Shown: in pieces, positions 26,290 to 36,280 of the stretch | Layout: each line of letters opens with the position of its first letter | Numbering within the stretch: the first letter of the stretch is position 1 | Assembly (NCBI GenBank): GCA_009841615.1 | Contig: VXLL01000035.1 | Location: forward strand, 62,001 to 126,000 | DNA length: 64,000 bases | From: Gammaproteobacteria bacterium | GTDB lineage: Bacteria > Pseudomonadota > Gammaproteobacteria > Pseudomonadales > Azotimanducaceae | Reading direction: 5' to 3' | Made by a program: the position numbers and the translations under genes | Notes under the pieces: model-generated | The model's database searches: none | The model's input: only the letters and a program-made list of their open reading frames with translations | Told to the model about the DNA's origin: nothing

Positions 26290-28581
26290 ATGAAGGCGAT
26301 TCTTAACAGCTTCACGGACGCAACACTAGCGCATCGCTGGTGGTTTCTAGGTGCAATTTTGCTTGTCGTCGGAACGTTATCGTTGGGAGTACCAAGAGTC
26401 GGTATCACAAGCGATCACTTTGTGTTGTTTAGTGACGACAACCCACAATTACAAACGTTCGAACAGTTTGAAGATACTTACGTTGAAACCAATCGCGTAT
26501 TAATTGCCGTCGCGCCAAAGGAAGGTACGATTTACACCAAGGAAGCGTTGACTTTTATCGAGTACCTCACTGAGGAAGCGTGGCTGGTACCGCACGCAAC
26601 GCGCGTAGATTCGCTGGTGAATTTTGATCACAGCGAAGCGATTGACGGTGATTTGTTCGTTGCTCCTCTTGTCGAAAACGCAGCGGAACTGACAGATTCC
26701 GAAGTCGAACGGATTCAAGACATAGCACAAAATTCCAGAGAATTGGTGGATCGCTTAGTCTCTGAAGACGGTACCATTGCGGCCGTAGTGATCAACTTTG
26801 TCTTCCCCGAAGAACGCGACGCCGCAGTCATCGAAGTTACCGACTACCTCCGATCTTTTGTGGCCGGCGCGCAGGAAGAGTACACAAATTTTGATCTGTA
26901 CACGACCGGCGATGTCGTACTTCAACGAACGTTTTTTGACGCGACCCAAGCGGACATGTTCACGTTAATCCCCATTGTGTTCTTAGTCATTGTTGTTTTA
27001 ACCTTTGCATTGCTCCGTTCAATATTCGCTACCTTAGCGGTGACATTGCTTGTAATCTGCACGATCAATGTAACTATGGGAGTGGCCGGATGGTTGGCGA
27101 CAATTTTGAATCCAGTGACTGCAGGGATTCCAGTGATTGTGATGACTCTAGCAATAGCGGACTCCATCCATATCGTGACGTCTACGCTCGCCAACATGCG
27201 CGACGGGATGGAAAAGCGATCGGCTATCAAAGAAGCTCTTCACAGTAACGCGTTTCCCGTCACCGTTACCTCAGTTACGACAGCACTAGCGTTTCTCAGC
27301 TTGAACGCGTCCGATTCACCCCCTTTTCATGTGTTAGGAAACTTCGTCGCGTTCGGTGTAATCATGGCATGGATGCTTTCGTTCACTCTACTGCCAGCGT
27401 TGTTAGCAGTGTTACCACTGCGCGCGATTCCACGGAAGGAAGGGACTCGATCACCTTTTGAGAACTTTGCAAATTTCGTGATATCTCGTCGGTACTGGTT
27501 ATTAGGTGGCGGCGTATTGCTCATTCTGCTTACGATTTCGGGCGTGTTTCGATTGGAATTTACCGACAACTGGACGCAGTACTTTGACAAACGGTATAAA
27601 TTCAGAACGGACAGCGACTTTATCGCGGAGAACTTAACTGGACTTGAGTCGTGGGAATTTTCACTCGATTCAGGTGAAGACGGCGGCGTAACCGAAGTCG
27701 AGTTTCTCGCCGATGTCGACGCTTTCTCGGCCTGGTTACGGGAACAAGAAGAAGTCGGGTACGTACAAACCTTCACCGATACGATGAAGCGTTTGAACAT
27801 GAACATGAACAACGATGATGAGTCGTTCTATAGACTGCCTGACGACTCGACTCTCGCAGCGCAATATCTGTTGTTGTATGAATTTTCGCTACCATTCGGG
27901 CGTGATTTAACTGACCAGATAGATATTGCGAAAGCAGCTACGCGGGTGACGGCTACGGCACAAGACGGGATGACCGCGGACGAATTGAAAGCGGTCGCAT
28001 CGCGTGCCGAGGATTGGTTAAAAGAGAATTCCCCATCTCTAGCGACAGAGACTACTGGATTTACCATCGTCTTTGCGCATCTGTCTGAACGAAACATCGA
28101 TTCCATGTTGTTGGCAACAGTTATCGCGATGGGCTTGATTTCCGTACTCTTGATCATCCTCCTCAAGAGTTTCACTATGGGATTCATCAGCCTCTTGCCG
28201 AATTATGTACCGGCCGCGTTGACATTTGGCGTTTGGGGACACGTTGTAGGCAGTGTAGGGCTGGCAGGTTCGGTCATGACCGCCATTGCTTTTGGCATCA
28301 TTGTGGACGACACGACCCACTTCTTGTCGAAGTATCAGTTGGCCCGTCGTCGCGGCGAGTCCCCAGAAAGCGCGATTCGCTTCACATTCAATCGAGTTGG
28401 CCGTGCCTTGTGGACGACCACTATAGTGTTAGCTTGTGGATTTATCGTGTTTTCCTTATCGGGATTTGCAGTAACATGGATGCTTGGAATGATGCTCACG
28501 ATTACCGTAATATTTGCCTTAATAGCGGACTTCCTGTTCCTGCCGCCTCTGCTGTTAGCAATTGATAGGAGAAAATCTTGA
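26290..28581 (+). CDS. RND superfamily (MMPL-type) exporter
   Basis: A 763-residue inner-membrane protein with the two-half RND layout: an N-terminal helix, a periplasmic domain, a five-helix membrane bundle (about residues 215-375), then the same pattern again (about 405 to the end). The second bundle has conserved stretches such as FGIIVDDTTHFLSKY and VGRALWTTTIVL, typical of MMPL/HpnN-like lipid exporters. ATG at 26290 is used; a TTG two codons earlier is also possible. It overlaps the next gene by a TTGA stop/start. The set exporter plus LolA-like protein plus barrel suggests lipid movement across the envelope. Confidence 0.88.
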   Translation: MKAILNSFTDATLAHRWWFLGAILLVVGTLSLGVPRVGITSDHFVLFSDDNPQLQTFEQFEDTYVETNRVLIAVAPKEGTIYTKEALTFIEYLTEEAWLVPHATRVDSLVNFDHSEAIDGDLFVAPLVENAAELTDSEVERIQDIAQNSRELVDRLVSEDGTIAAVVINFVFPEERDAAVIEVTDYLRSFVAGAQEEYTNFDLYTTGDVVLQRTFFDATQADMFTLIPIVFLVIVVLTFALLRSIFATLAVTLLVICTINVTMGVAGWLATILNPVTAGIPVIVMTLAIADSIHIVTSTLANMRDGMEKRSAIKEALHSNAFPVTVTSVTTALAFLSLNASDSPPFHVLGNFVAFGVIMAWMLSFTLLPALLAVLPLRAIPRKEGTRSPFENFANFVISRRYWLLGGGVLLILLTISGVFRLEFTDNWTQYFDKRYKFRTDSDFIAENLTGLESWEFSLDSGEDGGVTEVEFLADVDAFSAWLREQEEVGYVQTFTDTMKRLNMNMNNDDESFYRLPDDSTLAAQYLLLYEFSLPFGRDLTDQIDIAKAATRVTATAQDGMTADELKAVASRAEDWLKENSPSLATETTGFTIVFAHLSERNIDSMLLATVIAMGLISVLLIILLKSFTMGFISLLPNYVPAALTFGVWGHVVGSVGLAGSVMTAIAFGIIVDDTTHFLSKYQLARRRGESPESAIRFTFNRVGRALWTTTIVLACGFIVFSLSGFAVTWMLGMMLTITVIFALIADFLFLPPLLLAIDRRKS

Positions 28582-29381
28582 AACAATTGGCCAGTTTCCT
28601 CGCTATAGTCAGCTTACTGGCGATGGTTATCGTCCCATCGGTCCACGGACAAAACGAAGAAGAGACAGTTGCAAAAGGACTAGAAATAGCGCAAGCGGCA
28701 CAAGATGTTAAAAGTGGATTTGGTAATTACATAGCAAAACAAGTCATGGTGCTAAAGGATCGTAAAGGTCGAGAGTCCAAGCGCGAACTGCAAGTTCAAA
28801 TTCTCGAGGTTGAAGAACAAGGCGACCGCATACTGTTCCTTTTTGAAGAGCCACGAGATGTACGCGGCACCGCGTTGCTTATACATTCCAATGAGGACCA
28901 GCCCGACGACCAGTGGTTCTTTCTCCCTGCGACCAATCGAGTCACAAGACTGAATTCTTCGGGTCAATCGAAGTCGTTCATGGGCAGTGAGTTTTCCTAC
29001 GAAGACATGAATCCACCTGAGGTTAGTAAATTCACCTACAAGTACCTACGAGATGAACCTTGCGAAGATTTAAACTGCACAGTGAGCGAACGGGTACCAG
29101 TCTCCAAAGGATCGAACTACAGCCGGCAACTAGTTTGGCACGACGACGAGGCATATCGCGTTTGGAAAATCGAGTATTACGACCGTAGAGGCGACCACTT
29201 GAAAACTCTGACTGTCAGTGATTACGAACAGTACTTGGACGAATATTGGTTCGCACAGACGATGGTTATGACCAATCACGTCAATGGCAAGAGTACCACA
29301 CTAAATTGGTCGGACTTTGAGTTTCGAGTGGACTTGGACGAAGATGACTTCACACAGACAAGCCTACGAAGGACTCGGTAA
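28578..29381 (+). CDS. LolA-like outer-membrane lipoprotein-sorting protein
   Basis: A 267-residue periplasmic protein with a signal peptide (about residues 1-24) and the fold of the LolA/COG2834 group, whose central part reads GTALLIHSNEDQPDDQWFFLP and FMGSEFSYEDM. Such proteins accompany MMPL/RND exporters and are thought to accept lipid-like cargo in the periplasm. The TTG start at 28578 overlaps the exporter stop (TTGA) and has AGGAG upstream, so the two are translationally coupled. Two internal cysteines (PCEDLNC) may form a disulfide. Confidence 0.82.
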   Translation: MKQLASFLAIVSLLAMVIVPSVHGQNEEETVAKGLEIAQAAQDVKSGFGNYIAKQVMVLKDRKGRESKRELQVQILEVEEQGDRILFLFEEPRDVRGTALLIHSNEDQPDDQWFFLPATNRVTRLNSSGQSKSFMGSEFSYEDMNPPEVSKFTYKYLRDEPCEDLNCTVSERVPVSKGSNYSRQLVWHDDEAYRVWKIEYYDRRGDHLKTLTVSDYEQYLDEYWFAQTMVMTNHVNGKSTTLNWSDFEFRVDLDEDDFTQTSLRRTR

Positions 29382-29413
29382 CACCGAGCGATAATCAAGA
29401 ATCTGTTCTATCA

Positions 29414-30661
29414 ATGTCGCGAAAACTGTTGCTATTGACGATCGGAATCTACTTATCGTTAACTTCAAACATGGACTTTGCGAACGCAAGCGACGATATT
29501 GAGTTCTCAGGTACGATCGCACTTGAACCTCGTTGGTTTTGGGACGATTCCTTGTTCGGTTCAGACTCTCGCGACAAAGGAATTTCAAATAGTGTTTACG
29601 TGATGCCTGAAATGGACGCAAAACTGACCGAAAACACTAGTTTTCGGCTCGTGGGTTTTTACCGCTATGACGAAACAGATCGAGACAGGACTCGCGGCGA
29701 CGTTCGCGAAGCCTATTTAGTTCATTATCGCCCGACGCGGCTAGGAGAACTTGAAGTTCGTGCTGGGCTTGGTCGTGTTTTTTGGGGTGCGACTGAGTCT
29801 CACCATCTCATCGACATCGTCAATCAGACCGACCTAGTAGAAAATCCAAATGAAGAATTCAAACTTGGGCAACCGATGATTCACTTAACACTGTCGACCG
29901 AGTCTGGAATCTTTGAATTATTCGGTCTTCCCTTCCATCGACAGCGAACGTTTCCTGGACCCGAAGGTCGATTAGGTTTTCCCTTTTTGATTGACACCGA
30001 TTCTGTCGGTTACGAGAGCGTATACGACGAACGAAACTTCGACGTTGCTTTCAGATACAGTCACACATTCGGCTACTTGGATGCTGGTATTAGTGGATTC
30101 TTTGGTACCAATCGCGAACCGTTTTTCGTTCCAAATTTTGAATCGGACCTCCCGTTGACGTTTTCACCCTTCTATACTGAAATATCACAGACTTCGATTG
30201 ACCTGCGATTGCAGCATAGTGGGTGGTTGCTAAAATTTGAGGGACTGCGCCGTACTGGTGCGCTTAATCGACTGGGAAACAACGAAGATTTCACTGCGTT
30301 TGTGGGTGGCTTCGAGTATTCATTTTTTTCCCTCTTCGGTACGGTTGTAGATATGACGTTGGTAGCCGAGTGGAGCTTCGACGATCGTCGTGAGCGCGCG
30401 ACGACACGTTTCGATAATGACCTCTTCGTCGCGAGCAGAGTTAGTTTCAACGATTTCCAAGGAACGACCATCACTGCGAGTGTACTACTAGGTAACGACA
30501 ACGACAGCACTATTGGATCGTTGGAGTTTTCACGACGGGTTTCGGAGCGAGTGTCAGTTGCTATGGAGCTAGTGCTCCTGAATGAGATCGCGACAGACGA
30601 TGTGCTGTTTCCGCTAAAGAATGACAGCTATTTAGAAGTGGGATTAACTTATGGGTTCTAA
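29414..30661 (+). CDS. predicted outer membrane beta-barrel protein
   Basis: A 415-residue protein with a signal peptide (about residues 1-26, ending ANA) and alternating amphipathic strands throughout, ending in the C-terminal aromatic signature VGLTYGF of outer-membrane barrels. No named family is certain; it is reminiscent of DUF1302-type proteins that co-occur with RND exporters. It follows the LolA-like gene by 32 bases in the same direction. I infer that it is the outer-membrane part of a lipid or terpenoid export route, without direct evidence. Confidence 0.72.
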   Translation: MSRKLLLLTIGIYLSLTSNMDFANASDDIEFSGTIALEPRWFWDDSLFGSDSRDKGISNSVYVMPEMDAKLTENTSFRLVGFYRYDETDRDRTRGDVREAYLVHYRPTRLGELEVRAGLGRVFWGATESHHLIDIVNQTDLVENPNEEFKLGQPMIHLTLSTESGIFELFGLPFHRQRTFPGPEGRLGFPFLIDTDSVGYESVYDERNFDVAFRYSHTFGYLDAGISGFFGTNREPFFVPNFESDLPLTFSPFYTEISQTSIDLRLQHSGWLLKFEGLRRTGALNRLGNNEDFTAFVGGFEYSFFSLFGTVVDMTLVAEWSFDDRRERATTRFDNDLFVASRVSFNDFQGTTITASVLLGNDNDSTIGSLEFSRRVSERVSVAMELVLLNEIATDDVLFPLKNDSYLEVGLTYGF

Positions 30662-30678
30662 CAGAAGAGAGTGGTTGG

Positions 30679-32139
30679 GTGGCTAAGTCGGATTTAGTGT
30701 TTGCGACTGCGGTCGACCTTGCCTCAAAGATCAAACGTCAAGAAGTATCGAGTGAAGAGCTCCTGCAACTTTTCTGGGATCGCGTGGATCGATATAACCC
30801 AGAAATCAACGCGATTGTTTGGCAGATACGAGATCAAGCACTCGATCTAGCTAAGAAAGCAGATCAGCAAATTCGTCACGGCGACTCGAATCTGGGACCT
30901 TTGCACGGCGTTCCAATGACTGTAAAGGAATCCTACGATGTAGTGGATACCCCCACCACCTGGGGGATTCCGATGTTGAAGCAAAATTTCCCCCAGCAAG
31001 ACGCGTTAGCGATAAAACGGCTAAAGGAAGCTGGGGCGATCATTTTTGGTAAAACCAATGTTCCTTTTGGTCTCGCGGACTTTCAGAGCTACAACGACAT
31101 TTATGGTTGTACCAATAACCCTTGGGACTTAACACGCTCACCTGGGGGCTCTTCCGGCGGTTCTGCTGCAGCGCTAGCAATGGGTTTTACCGGCCTAGAC
31201 TCAGGATCCGATATCGGAGGATCCATTCGAAATCCAGCACACTTTTGTGGATTGTTTGGACATAAGCCGACATGGAATTTGATTCCACCACGCGGACACT
31301 CACCACCCGGAATTCTCGCGCCACCGGATCTTTCCGCAGTAGGTCCGCTTGCAAGGTCGGCGCACGATCTGACGTTAGCCATGGAAGTCATGATGGGACC
31401 AGACGAGATTCAATCACGTGGATTAAGGGTCGAGCTACCTGAATTGACTAAGAGCATAGATGAACTCAAAATCGCGGTTTGGGAAAACGATGTCGTTGCA
31501 CCGGTCGATGCCAAAGTGGTGCAAAAAGTGCGTAACGTCGCCAATACGCTGGAGTCGCTTGGAGCACATGTGGACTGGGAAGCGCGTCCGGACATATCGA
31601 TTGATGAAATCCTTCGTAGTTACCAATGTCTTCTGAACGCAACGTTGCACTGTAGGATTCCAGCCGATGAATTTCGTCAGCTTGTGGACGATTTGTCCGA
31701 TGTAGATGAATTTGACGACTCTCCAGATTCGAAATTAATGTTGTCTCCAATAGCTCGCTATCGCGACTGGGTGCAATTTCACGAAGCACGGACTAGAGTT
31801 CGTTGGGCTTGGTACGAATTCTTTAACAAGTTTGACGTCTTACTTGCGCCGATCATGGCAACCTCAGCATATCCGCACGATCATGGACCTTTTGGTGAAC
31901 GAACAATCACGGTAAATGGTGAGCCTCAGCACTATTTCAAGCAACTGTTCTGGGCAGGACTCGCAATAAATGCCTATTTGCCGTCTACGGTACTACCCAC
32001 AGGACTATGTGAAGTCGATCATTTGCCAATTGGAGTGCAACTAATTGGACCGGAATACGGAGACATGATCACTATCGAGATCGCACACATTTTGGAGCAA
32101 GAGGGGTATCGGTTTACTCCGCCACCCGAATACTGTTGA
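30679..32139 (+). CDS. amidase-signature family hydrolase
   Basis: A 486-residue amidase with the Ser-cisSer-Lys triad in place: Lys83 (TVKESYD), Ser158 (SPGGSSGGS) and Ser182 (GSDIGGSIRNPA). The family hydrolyses amides of very diverse kinds; the substrate is not predictable. The start is GTG at 30679 with only a weak ribosome site. Its stop overlaps the mvaD start (TTGA), so it appears to be the first gene of the mevalonate operon, an unexpected partner. It could be an unrelated hydrolase caught in the transcript. It lacks the GatA-specific context (no gatB/gatC). Confidence 0.88.
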   Translation: MAKSDLVFATAVDLASKIKRQEVSSEELLQLFWDRVDRYNPEINAIVWQIRDQALDLAKKADQQIRHGDSNLGPLHGVPMTVKESYDVVDTPTTWGIPMLKQNFPQQDALAIKRLKEAGAIIFGKTNVPFGLADFQSYNDIYGCTNNPWDLTRSPGGSSGGSAAALAMGFTGLDSGSDIGGSIRNPAHFCGLFGHKPTWNLIPPRGHSPPGILAPPDLSAVGPLARSAHDLTLAMEVMMGPDEIQSRGLRVELPELTKSIDELKIAVWENDVVAPVDAKVVQKVRNVANTLESLGAHVDWEARPDISIDEILRSYQCLLNATLHCRIPADEFRQLVDDLSDVDEFDDSPDSKLMLSPIARYRDWVQFHEARTRVRWAWYEFFNKFDVLLAPIMATSAYPHDHGPFGERTITVNGEPQHYFKQLFWAGLAINAYLPSTVLPTGLCEVDHLPIGVQLIGPEYGDMITIEIAHILEQEGYRFTPPPEYC

Positions 32140-33086
32140 ACCAAGTCGAAGTACTCGCGCATCCCAACGTAGCACTTGTAAAGTACTGGGGAAAGCGAGA
32201 CGAAACTGAGAAGATTCCAGCTAGCCCTTCGCTGTCCATCACTCTAGGTGGATTAGAGACAAGAACCTCTGTTTCAGAATCCGCTGATGACAGGATTTTC
32301 ATTGATGGTCAGTCCGTGTATGATCAGAAAATCTCGCAATGGCTCGACTGTTTGCGTAGGGAGTACGACATTCCTCGGTTGAAGATTGAATCCAATAATA
32401 ACTTTCCAAAGAATTGTGGATTTGCTTCGTCTTCGTCGGGCTTTGCTGCGTTAGCAGTTGCCATAAACAAACTCTGTGGATTTAATTTAGATTTCGCTTC
32501 GTTAGCGCGGATCACTCGTCTTGGCTCCGCGTCCGCAGTGCGTTCGTTGTTGAGTGGCTATGTCGCCATGAATCCCGATGACCAAAGATGCGTGCCTGTT
32601 CAAATAGTTCCACCAGACTACTGGAACTTACGAGTCGTAGCAGCAGTGACGTCAACCGAACCGAAGCTCACTTCATCCACTAAGGGTATGGCACAGACGG
32701 TTTCGACCTCGCCGTTTTATCAGAATTGGGTTGCCCAAACTGAAGAAGATTTTGAACTATGCAATGAAGCAATTCGGAATCGAGATTTCAACACATTAGC
32801 CGAGCTTAGTGAAGCGAATTGTTACCGTATGCATGCACTGATGATGTCTACCCTACCCCCACTTCGATATTGGCGCGCGGGCACCATGAACGCAATCGAC
32901 ACGATTGAACGATTGCGACATGATAGGGTACCGGTATTCTTCACCAGTGATGCGGGACCACAGATAAAAGCGATTTGTGAACCCGATGTTTTAGCGACCG
33001 TTAAAGACGCGCTAGACGACACCGATGGAGTTCTGTTTACGCTTGAAAGCGACGTAGGCGATGCCCCAGCCGTTTCGGCACATTAG
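32136..33086 (+). CDS. mvaD: diphosphomevalonate decarboxylase
   Basis: A 316-residue GHMP-family enzyme that converts mevalonate 5-diphosphate and ATP into isopentenyl diphosphate. Diagnostic parts are ALVKYWGKRDE near the N-terminus, the phosphate loop GFASSSSGFAALA, and the catalytic aspartate in TSDAGPQIKAI. The TTG start at 32136 overlaps the amidase stop by 4 bases, and the conserved N-terminus begins within 10 residues, so the start cannot lie later. Its 3' end overlaps the kinase gene by 26 bases. The mevalonate route is uncommon in gammaproteobacteria, most of which use the MEP pathway. Confidence 0.93.
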   Translation: MNQVEVLAHPNVALVKYWGKRDETEKIPASPSLSITLGGLETRTSVSESADDRIFIDGQSVYDQKISQWLDCLRREYDIPRLKIESNNNFPKNCGFASSSSGFAALAVAINKLCGFNLDFASLARITRLGSASAVRSLLSGYVAMNPDDQRCVPVQIVPPDYWNLRVVAAVTSTEPKLTSSTKGMAQTVSTSPFYQNWVAQTEEDFELCNEAIRNRDFNTLAELSEANCYRMHALMMSTLPPLRYWRAGTMNAIDTIERLRHDRVPVFFTSDAGPQIKAICEPDVLATVKDALDDTDGVLFTLESDVGDAPAVSAH

Positions 33087-34038
33087 TGTCTCAAGTCCGG
33101 GAAAATTGGTTATTGCCGGGGAATACGCGGTACTGTATGGTGCATCAGCACTCTCGTTAGCGATTGATCGACGTGCGCAATGCACTTTGAAGATTAGCGA
33201 AGAAGGACTCTGGCAACTCAGCGGTTCACCGCCCTTTTGGAATGAGTCTGTCTCCTTGCAAGAACTACTTTCTGAAAGTAGAAGTGACATAGCAAGTGCT
33301 GTACTCAGGTGGTTTTCTCAGCGGACGTCGCTCCCCGAAAGCGCTGTCTTGCACATGGATACAACAGGCTTTTATTTTGAACAGGACAAATTAGGGTTAG
33401 GGTCCTCTGCGAGTGTGTTGGTCAACCTTTACGCGTCGCTCGCTACTTTAACTGAACTGCCAATGAACTTAGAGGATTTGTTGGACGTATATCGTGCTAC
33501 GGATCAGCACGGTAGTGGTGTTGATGTACTAACTTGCTACTATGGCGGTCTCATTCATCTAAAACGACAGACCACCTCGAAAGAGGAGTTTCCCAGCGGG
33601 ATATACTTAGACTTTTATTCTATCGGATTCAGCACGGAGACGAGGACAATGGTCGACAGTTTTCGAATTGCATTCGAAGATTTACCAGTGTCTTTACAGG
33701 AAAGTTTCATAGCTGCTGCGAACATGGTCGCGGATTCATTGAATGATAGACTCAGCTTTTTTACCGCGCTCCAACACTTTGTTCACATGTATCGTGAAGT
33801 GGATCGAGAAGCGAGGCTTGCAATTTGGAGCAAGCAACATGAAGCAATGCAGCGTCTGGCAACTAAAGTAGGAGCGTTGTATAAACCATCTGGTGCTGGT
33901 GGCGGTGATGTTGGCGTAGCAATAGCTACTGAGCGACAAAATTTAGCGGCGTTGCGTCGAGAGGTAGCAGATTTACCAGTGACTTTACTCGATCTGCAGA
34001 AGGATATCAATGGAGTCAGAATCGAAAAAACAGCGTAA
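33061..34038 (+). CDS. phosphomevalonate kinase (GHMP family)
   Basis: A 325-residue GHMP kinase. The N-terminal motif SPGKLVIAGEYAVLYG is of the bacterial phosphomevalonate kinase kind, the ATP loop is DKLGLGSSASVLV and the C-terminal loop is PSGAGGGDVGVAI. It should phosphorylate mevalonate 5-phosphate to the diphosphate, the substrate of the upstream decarboxylase. The ATG lies inside mvaD (26-base overlap) and the start is fixed by the motif beginning at residue 10. It overlaps the fused reductase/kinase gene by 29 bases, so the three are tightly coupled. Confidence 0.9.
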   Translation: MPQPFRHISVSSPGKLVIAGEYAVLYGASALSLAIDRRAQCTLKISEEGLWQLSGSPPFWNESVSLQELLSESRSDIASAVLRWFSQRTSLPESAVLHMDTTGFYFEQDKLGLGSSASVLVNLYASLATLTELPMNLEDLLDVYRATDQHGSGVDVLTCYYGGLIHLKRQTTSKEEFPSGIYLDFYSIGFSTETRTMVDSFRIAFEDLPVSLQESFIAAANMVADSLNDRLSFFTALQHFVHMYREVDREARLAIWSKQHEAMQRLATKVGALYKPSGAGGGDVGVAIATERQNLAALRREVADLPVTLLDLQKDINGVRIEKTA

Positions 34039-36259
34039 TTCGCGCATTCCAAACTTTTTCCGGTTGGATGTAACTGAGCGACTCGAAAAGCTGACCGAAC
34101 ACGGTTTCATCGACGCCTCAGACGAGTTATCTCTAGATACCGGAACCCACACATTGCGTCGGCACATCGCCGATAAGATGATCGAAAACGTGGTCGGAGT
34201 GTTTGGTTTGCCTCTTGGCGTTGCGGTTAACTTCTTAATTAACGGGAAAGAATATGTCGTTCCCTTGGTGGTCGAAGAACCTTCGGTTGTCGCGGGTCTC
34301 TCTGGTGCCGCACGGACAGCACGAATCAGCGGGGGATTCGCTGTCGCCTGTTCAGCACCCATAATCACGGGTCAAGTTCAAGTCGTGTATATCGATGATG
34401 TAGAACTTGCCCGTGAAAAGTTGTTGCAACATCGAGACGAAATCCTGAATTTAGCTAACACATTGCACCCCAAAATGGTGGCTCGTGGCGGTGGTGCAAA
34501 AGACATCGAGGTGCATACCTACGAAACTGGCCGTAAGGGTTCCATGCTAGTGCTTCACTTGCACGTAGATACACAAGACGCAATGGGCGCAAACGTCGTG
34601 AATGGAATGTGCGAAGGCATCGCCAGTCTCGTTGAATCTATTACCGGTGGAACTGTATTCCTACGCATCCTTTCGAACCTTACGGACCGCTCAATCGTGT
34701 GGGCAGAAGTAACCATGCCGACAGAAAATCTTAGTATTCCTGGATTTCACGGGAAGGAAGTTTGTGACGGTATCGTGTTAGCGAACGAACTTGCACGGGT
34801 GGATCCGTATAGAGCGGCTACACACAACAAAGGCATTATGAATGGTATCGACGCCATCGCGGTCGCAACTGGAAACGACTATCGTGCTCTAGAAGCAGCC
34901 GCCCACGCTTACGCTGCGCGCGACGGGCGTTACCGCGGTTTAACTGACTGGGAAGTTAATGAAGATGGAGATCTCGTAGGTCGACTCGAAATTCCGATCA
35001 AGGTAGGAACCGTCGGCGGTTCGCTCGAAACCAATCCAACTGTGCGACTCTGCCATCGACTTTTAGGAAATCCGACAGCCATTGAATTAGCAGGAATAAT
35101 GGGTTGTGTTGGTTTAGCCCAGAACTTTGCAGCTATCCGAGCGCTGGCTACGGCAGGAATTCAGCAGAATCATATGACCCTACATGCGCGAAGTGTAGCG
35201 ACGTCAGCTCAAGTTCCAGCCGACATCTTTGAGCACGTCGTCGACTCCTTGGTTGAAAACGGCACCATAAAAGTCTGGAAGGCTAAAGAGATCGTTGATC
35301 AGATGCGTTCGAACGAACCACAACAACAAGCACAACCAAGAAGCTCGGCTTTTGGTAAAACTATTTTTCTCGGTGAACATGCTGTGGTCTACGGAAGACC
35401 TGCGCTCGCGGTTCCGCTACCTGTGGCCGTGGAAGCAACGATCAGAGATTCCGACGTGTCCATGTTGATCGTACCTAGATGGGGAGTGGAGCAACGAATA
35501 CCCTCCCAGGAAGATCGGCCGCAAGGCTTACTAGGCATGTTGGCCACACTGATCGAACGATTAAATCTGAGCGAACGCACCATGTGCATAGAGATTTTTC
35601 CCAACGTTCCAAGAGCTATGGGTTTGGGCGGCTCAGCGGCGATCGCTGTTGCGGTGATCAAAGCGTTCTCCGAACACTATGAGTTGCAGCTGAGTCTGGA
35701 CAAGATCAATGAATTTGCCTATGAGTGCGAACGTGCCGCGCACGGTTCACCTTCGGGTGTGGACAATACACTAGCTACTTACGGTAAACCAATACTCTTT
35801 CGAAGGGATCAACAAACCAAAGAAGCAACCTTTCAAGACCTCAAAATTGGAACGCCGATACACGTACTGATTGGCATGAGCGGTAAAGAGAGTCTCACGG
35901 CGATGATGGTCGCGCAAGTTCGCGACGGTCGAGAACAGAACACTGCAGAGTACGAACGAGTGTTTGATGCAATTGGTAAACTAACCGATGTCGGAGCTAG
36001 GGCGTTTCAGGAGGGCAACATTCAAAAATTAGGGACACTCATGAACTTGTGCCAAGGATACCTCAATGGATTGCAACTATCTACTCCAGAGATTGAAGAA
36101 CTAGTACATATCGCTCGGGTGCACGGCGCGCTTGGCGCGAAATTAACCGGCTCCGGTGGTGGTGGAAGCATCGTAGCAATTTTTGAAGAGTCCCCCGAAT
36201 CTGTCATTGATGCTATGAAAGATGCTGGTTATGATGCCTTCTCCTTTTTGCTGAAATAG
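34010..36259 (+). CDS. fusion of class II HMG-CoA reductase and mevalonate kinase
   Basis: A 749-residue two-domain enzyme. Residues about 12-435 are a class II HMG-CoA reductase similar to that of Pseudomonas mevalonii, with all catalytic residues visible: Glu90 (VVEEPS), Lys274 (THNKGIMNGID), Asp290 (ATGND) and His392 (LHARS). A short Gln-rich linker (about 436-445) leads to a mevalonate kinase with FLGEHAVVYG, the ATP loop GLGGSAA (from Gly538), SPSGVDN and LTGSGGGGS. It would turn HMG-CoA into mevalonate 5-phosphate in one polypeptide. The reading frame is continuous, with no sign of an artificial join. HMG-CoA synthase, thiolase and IPP isomerase are absent here. Confidence 0.93.
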   Translation: MESESKKQRNSRIPNFFRLDVTERLEKLTEHGFIDASDELSLDTGTHTLRRHIADKMIENVVGVFGLPLGVAVNFLINGKEYVVPLVVEEPSVVAGLSGAARTARISGGFAVACSAPIITGQVQVVYIDDVELAREKLLQHRDEILNLANTLHPKMVARGGGAKDIEVHTYETGRKGSMLVLHLHVDTQDAMGANVVNGMCEGIASLVESITGGTVFLRILSNLTDRSIVWAEVTMPTENLSIPGFHGKEVCDGIVLANELARVDPYRAATHNKGIMNGIDAIAVATGNDYRALEAAAHAYAARDGRYRGLTDWEVNEDGDLVGRLEIPIKVGTVGGSLETNPTVRLCHRLLGNPTAIELAGIMGCVGLAQNFAAIRALATAGIQQNHMTLHARSVATSAQVPADIFEHVVDSLVENGTIKVWKAKEIVDQMRSNEPQQQAQPRSSAFGKTIFLGEHAVVYGRPALAVPLPVAVEATIRDSDVSMLIVPRWGVEQRIPSQEDRPQGLLGMLATLIERLNLSERTMCIEIFPNVPRAMGLGGSAAIAVAVIKAFSEHYELQLSLDKINEFAYECERAAHGSPSGVDNTLATYGKPILFRRDQQTKEATFQDLKIGTPIHVLIGMSGKESLTAMMVAQVRDGREQNTAEYERVFDAIGKLTDVGARAFQEGNIQKLGTLMNLCQGYLNGLQLSTPEIEELVHIARVHGALGAKLTGSGGGGSIVAIFEESPESVIDAMKDAGYDAFSFLLK

Positions 36260-36280
36260 AATGGTTAATATCAATTTTCA

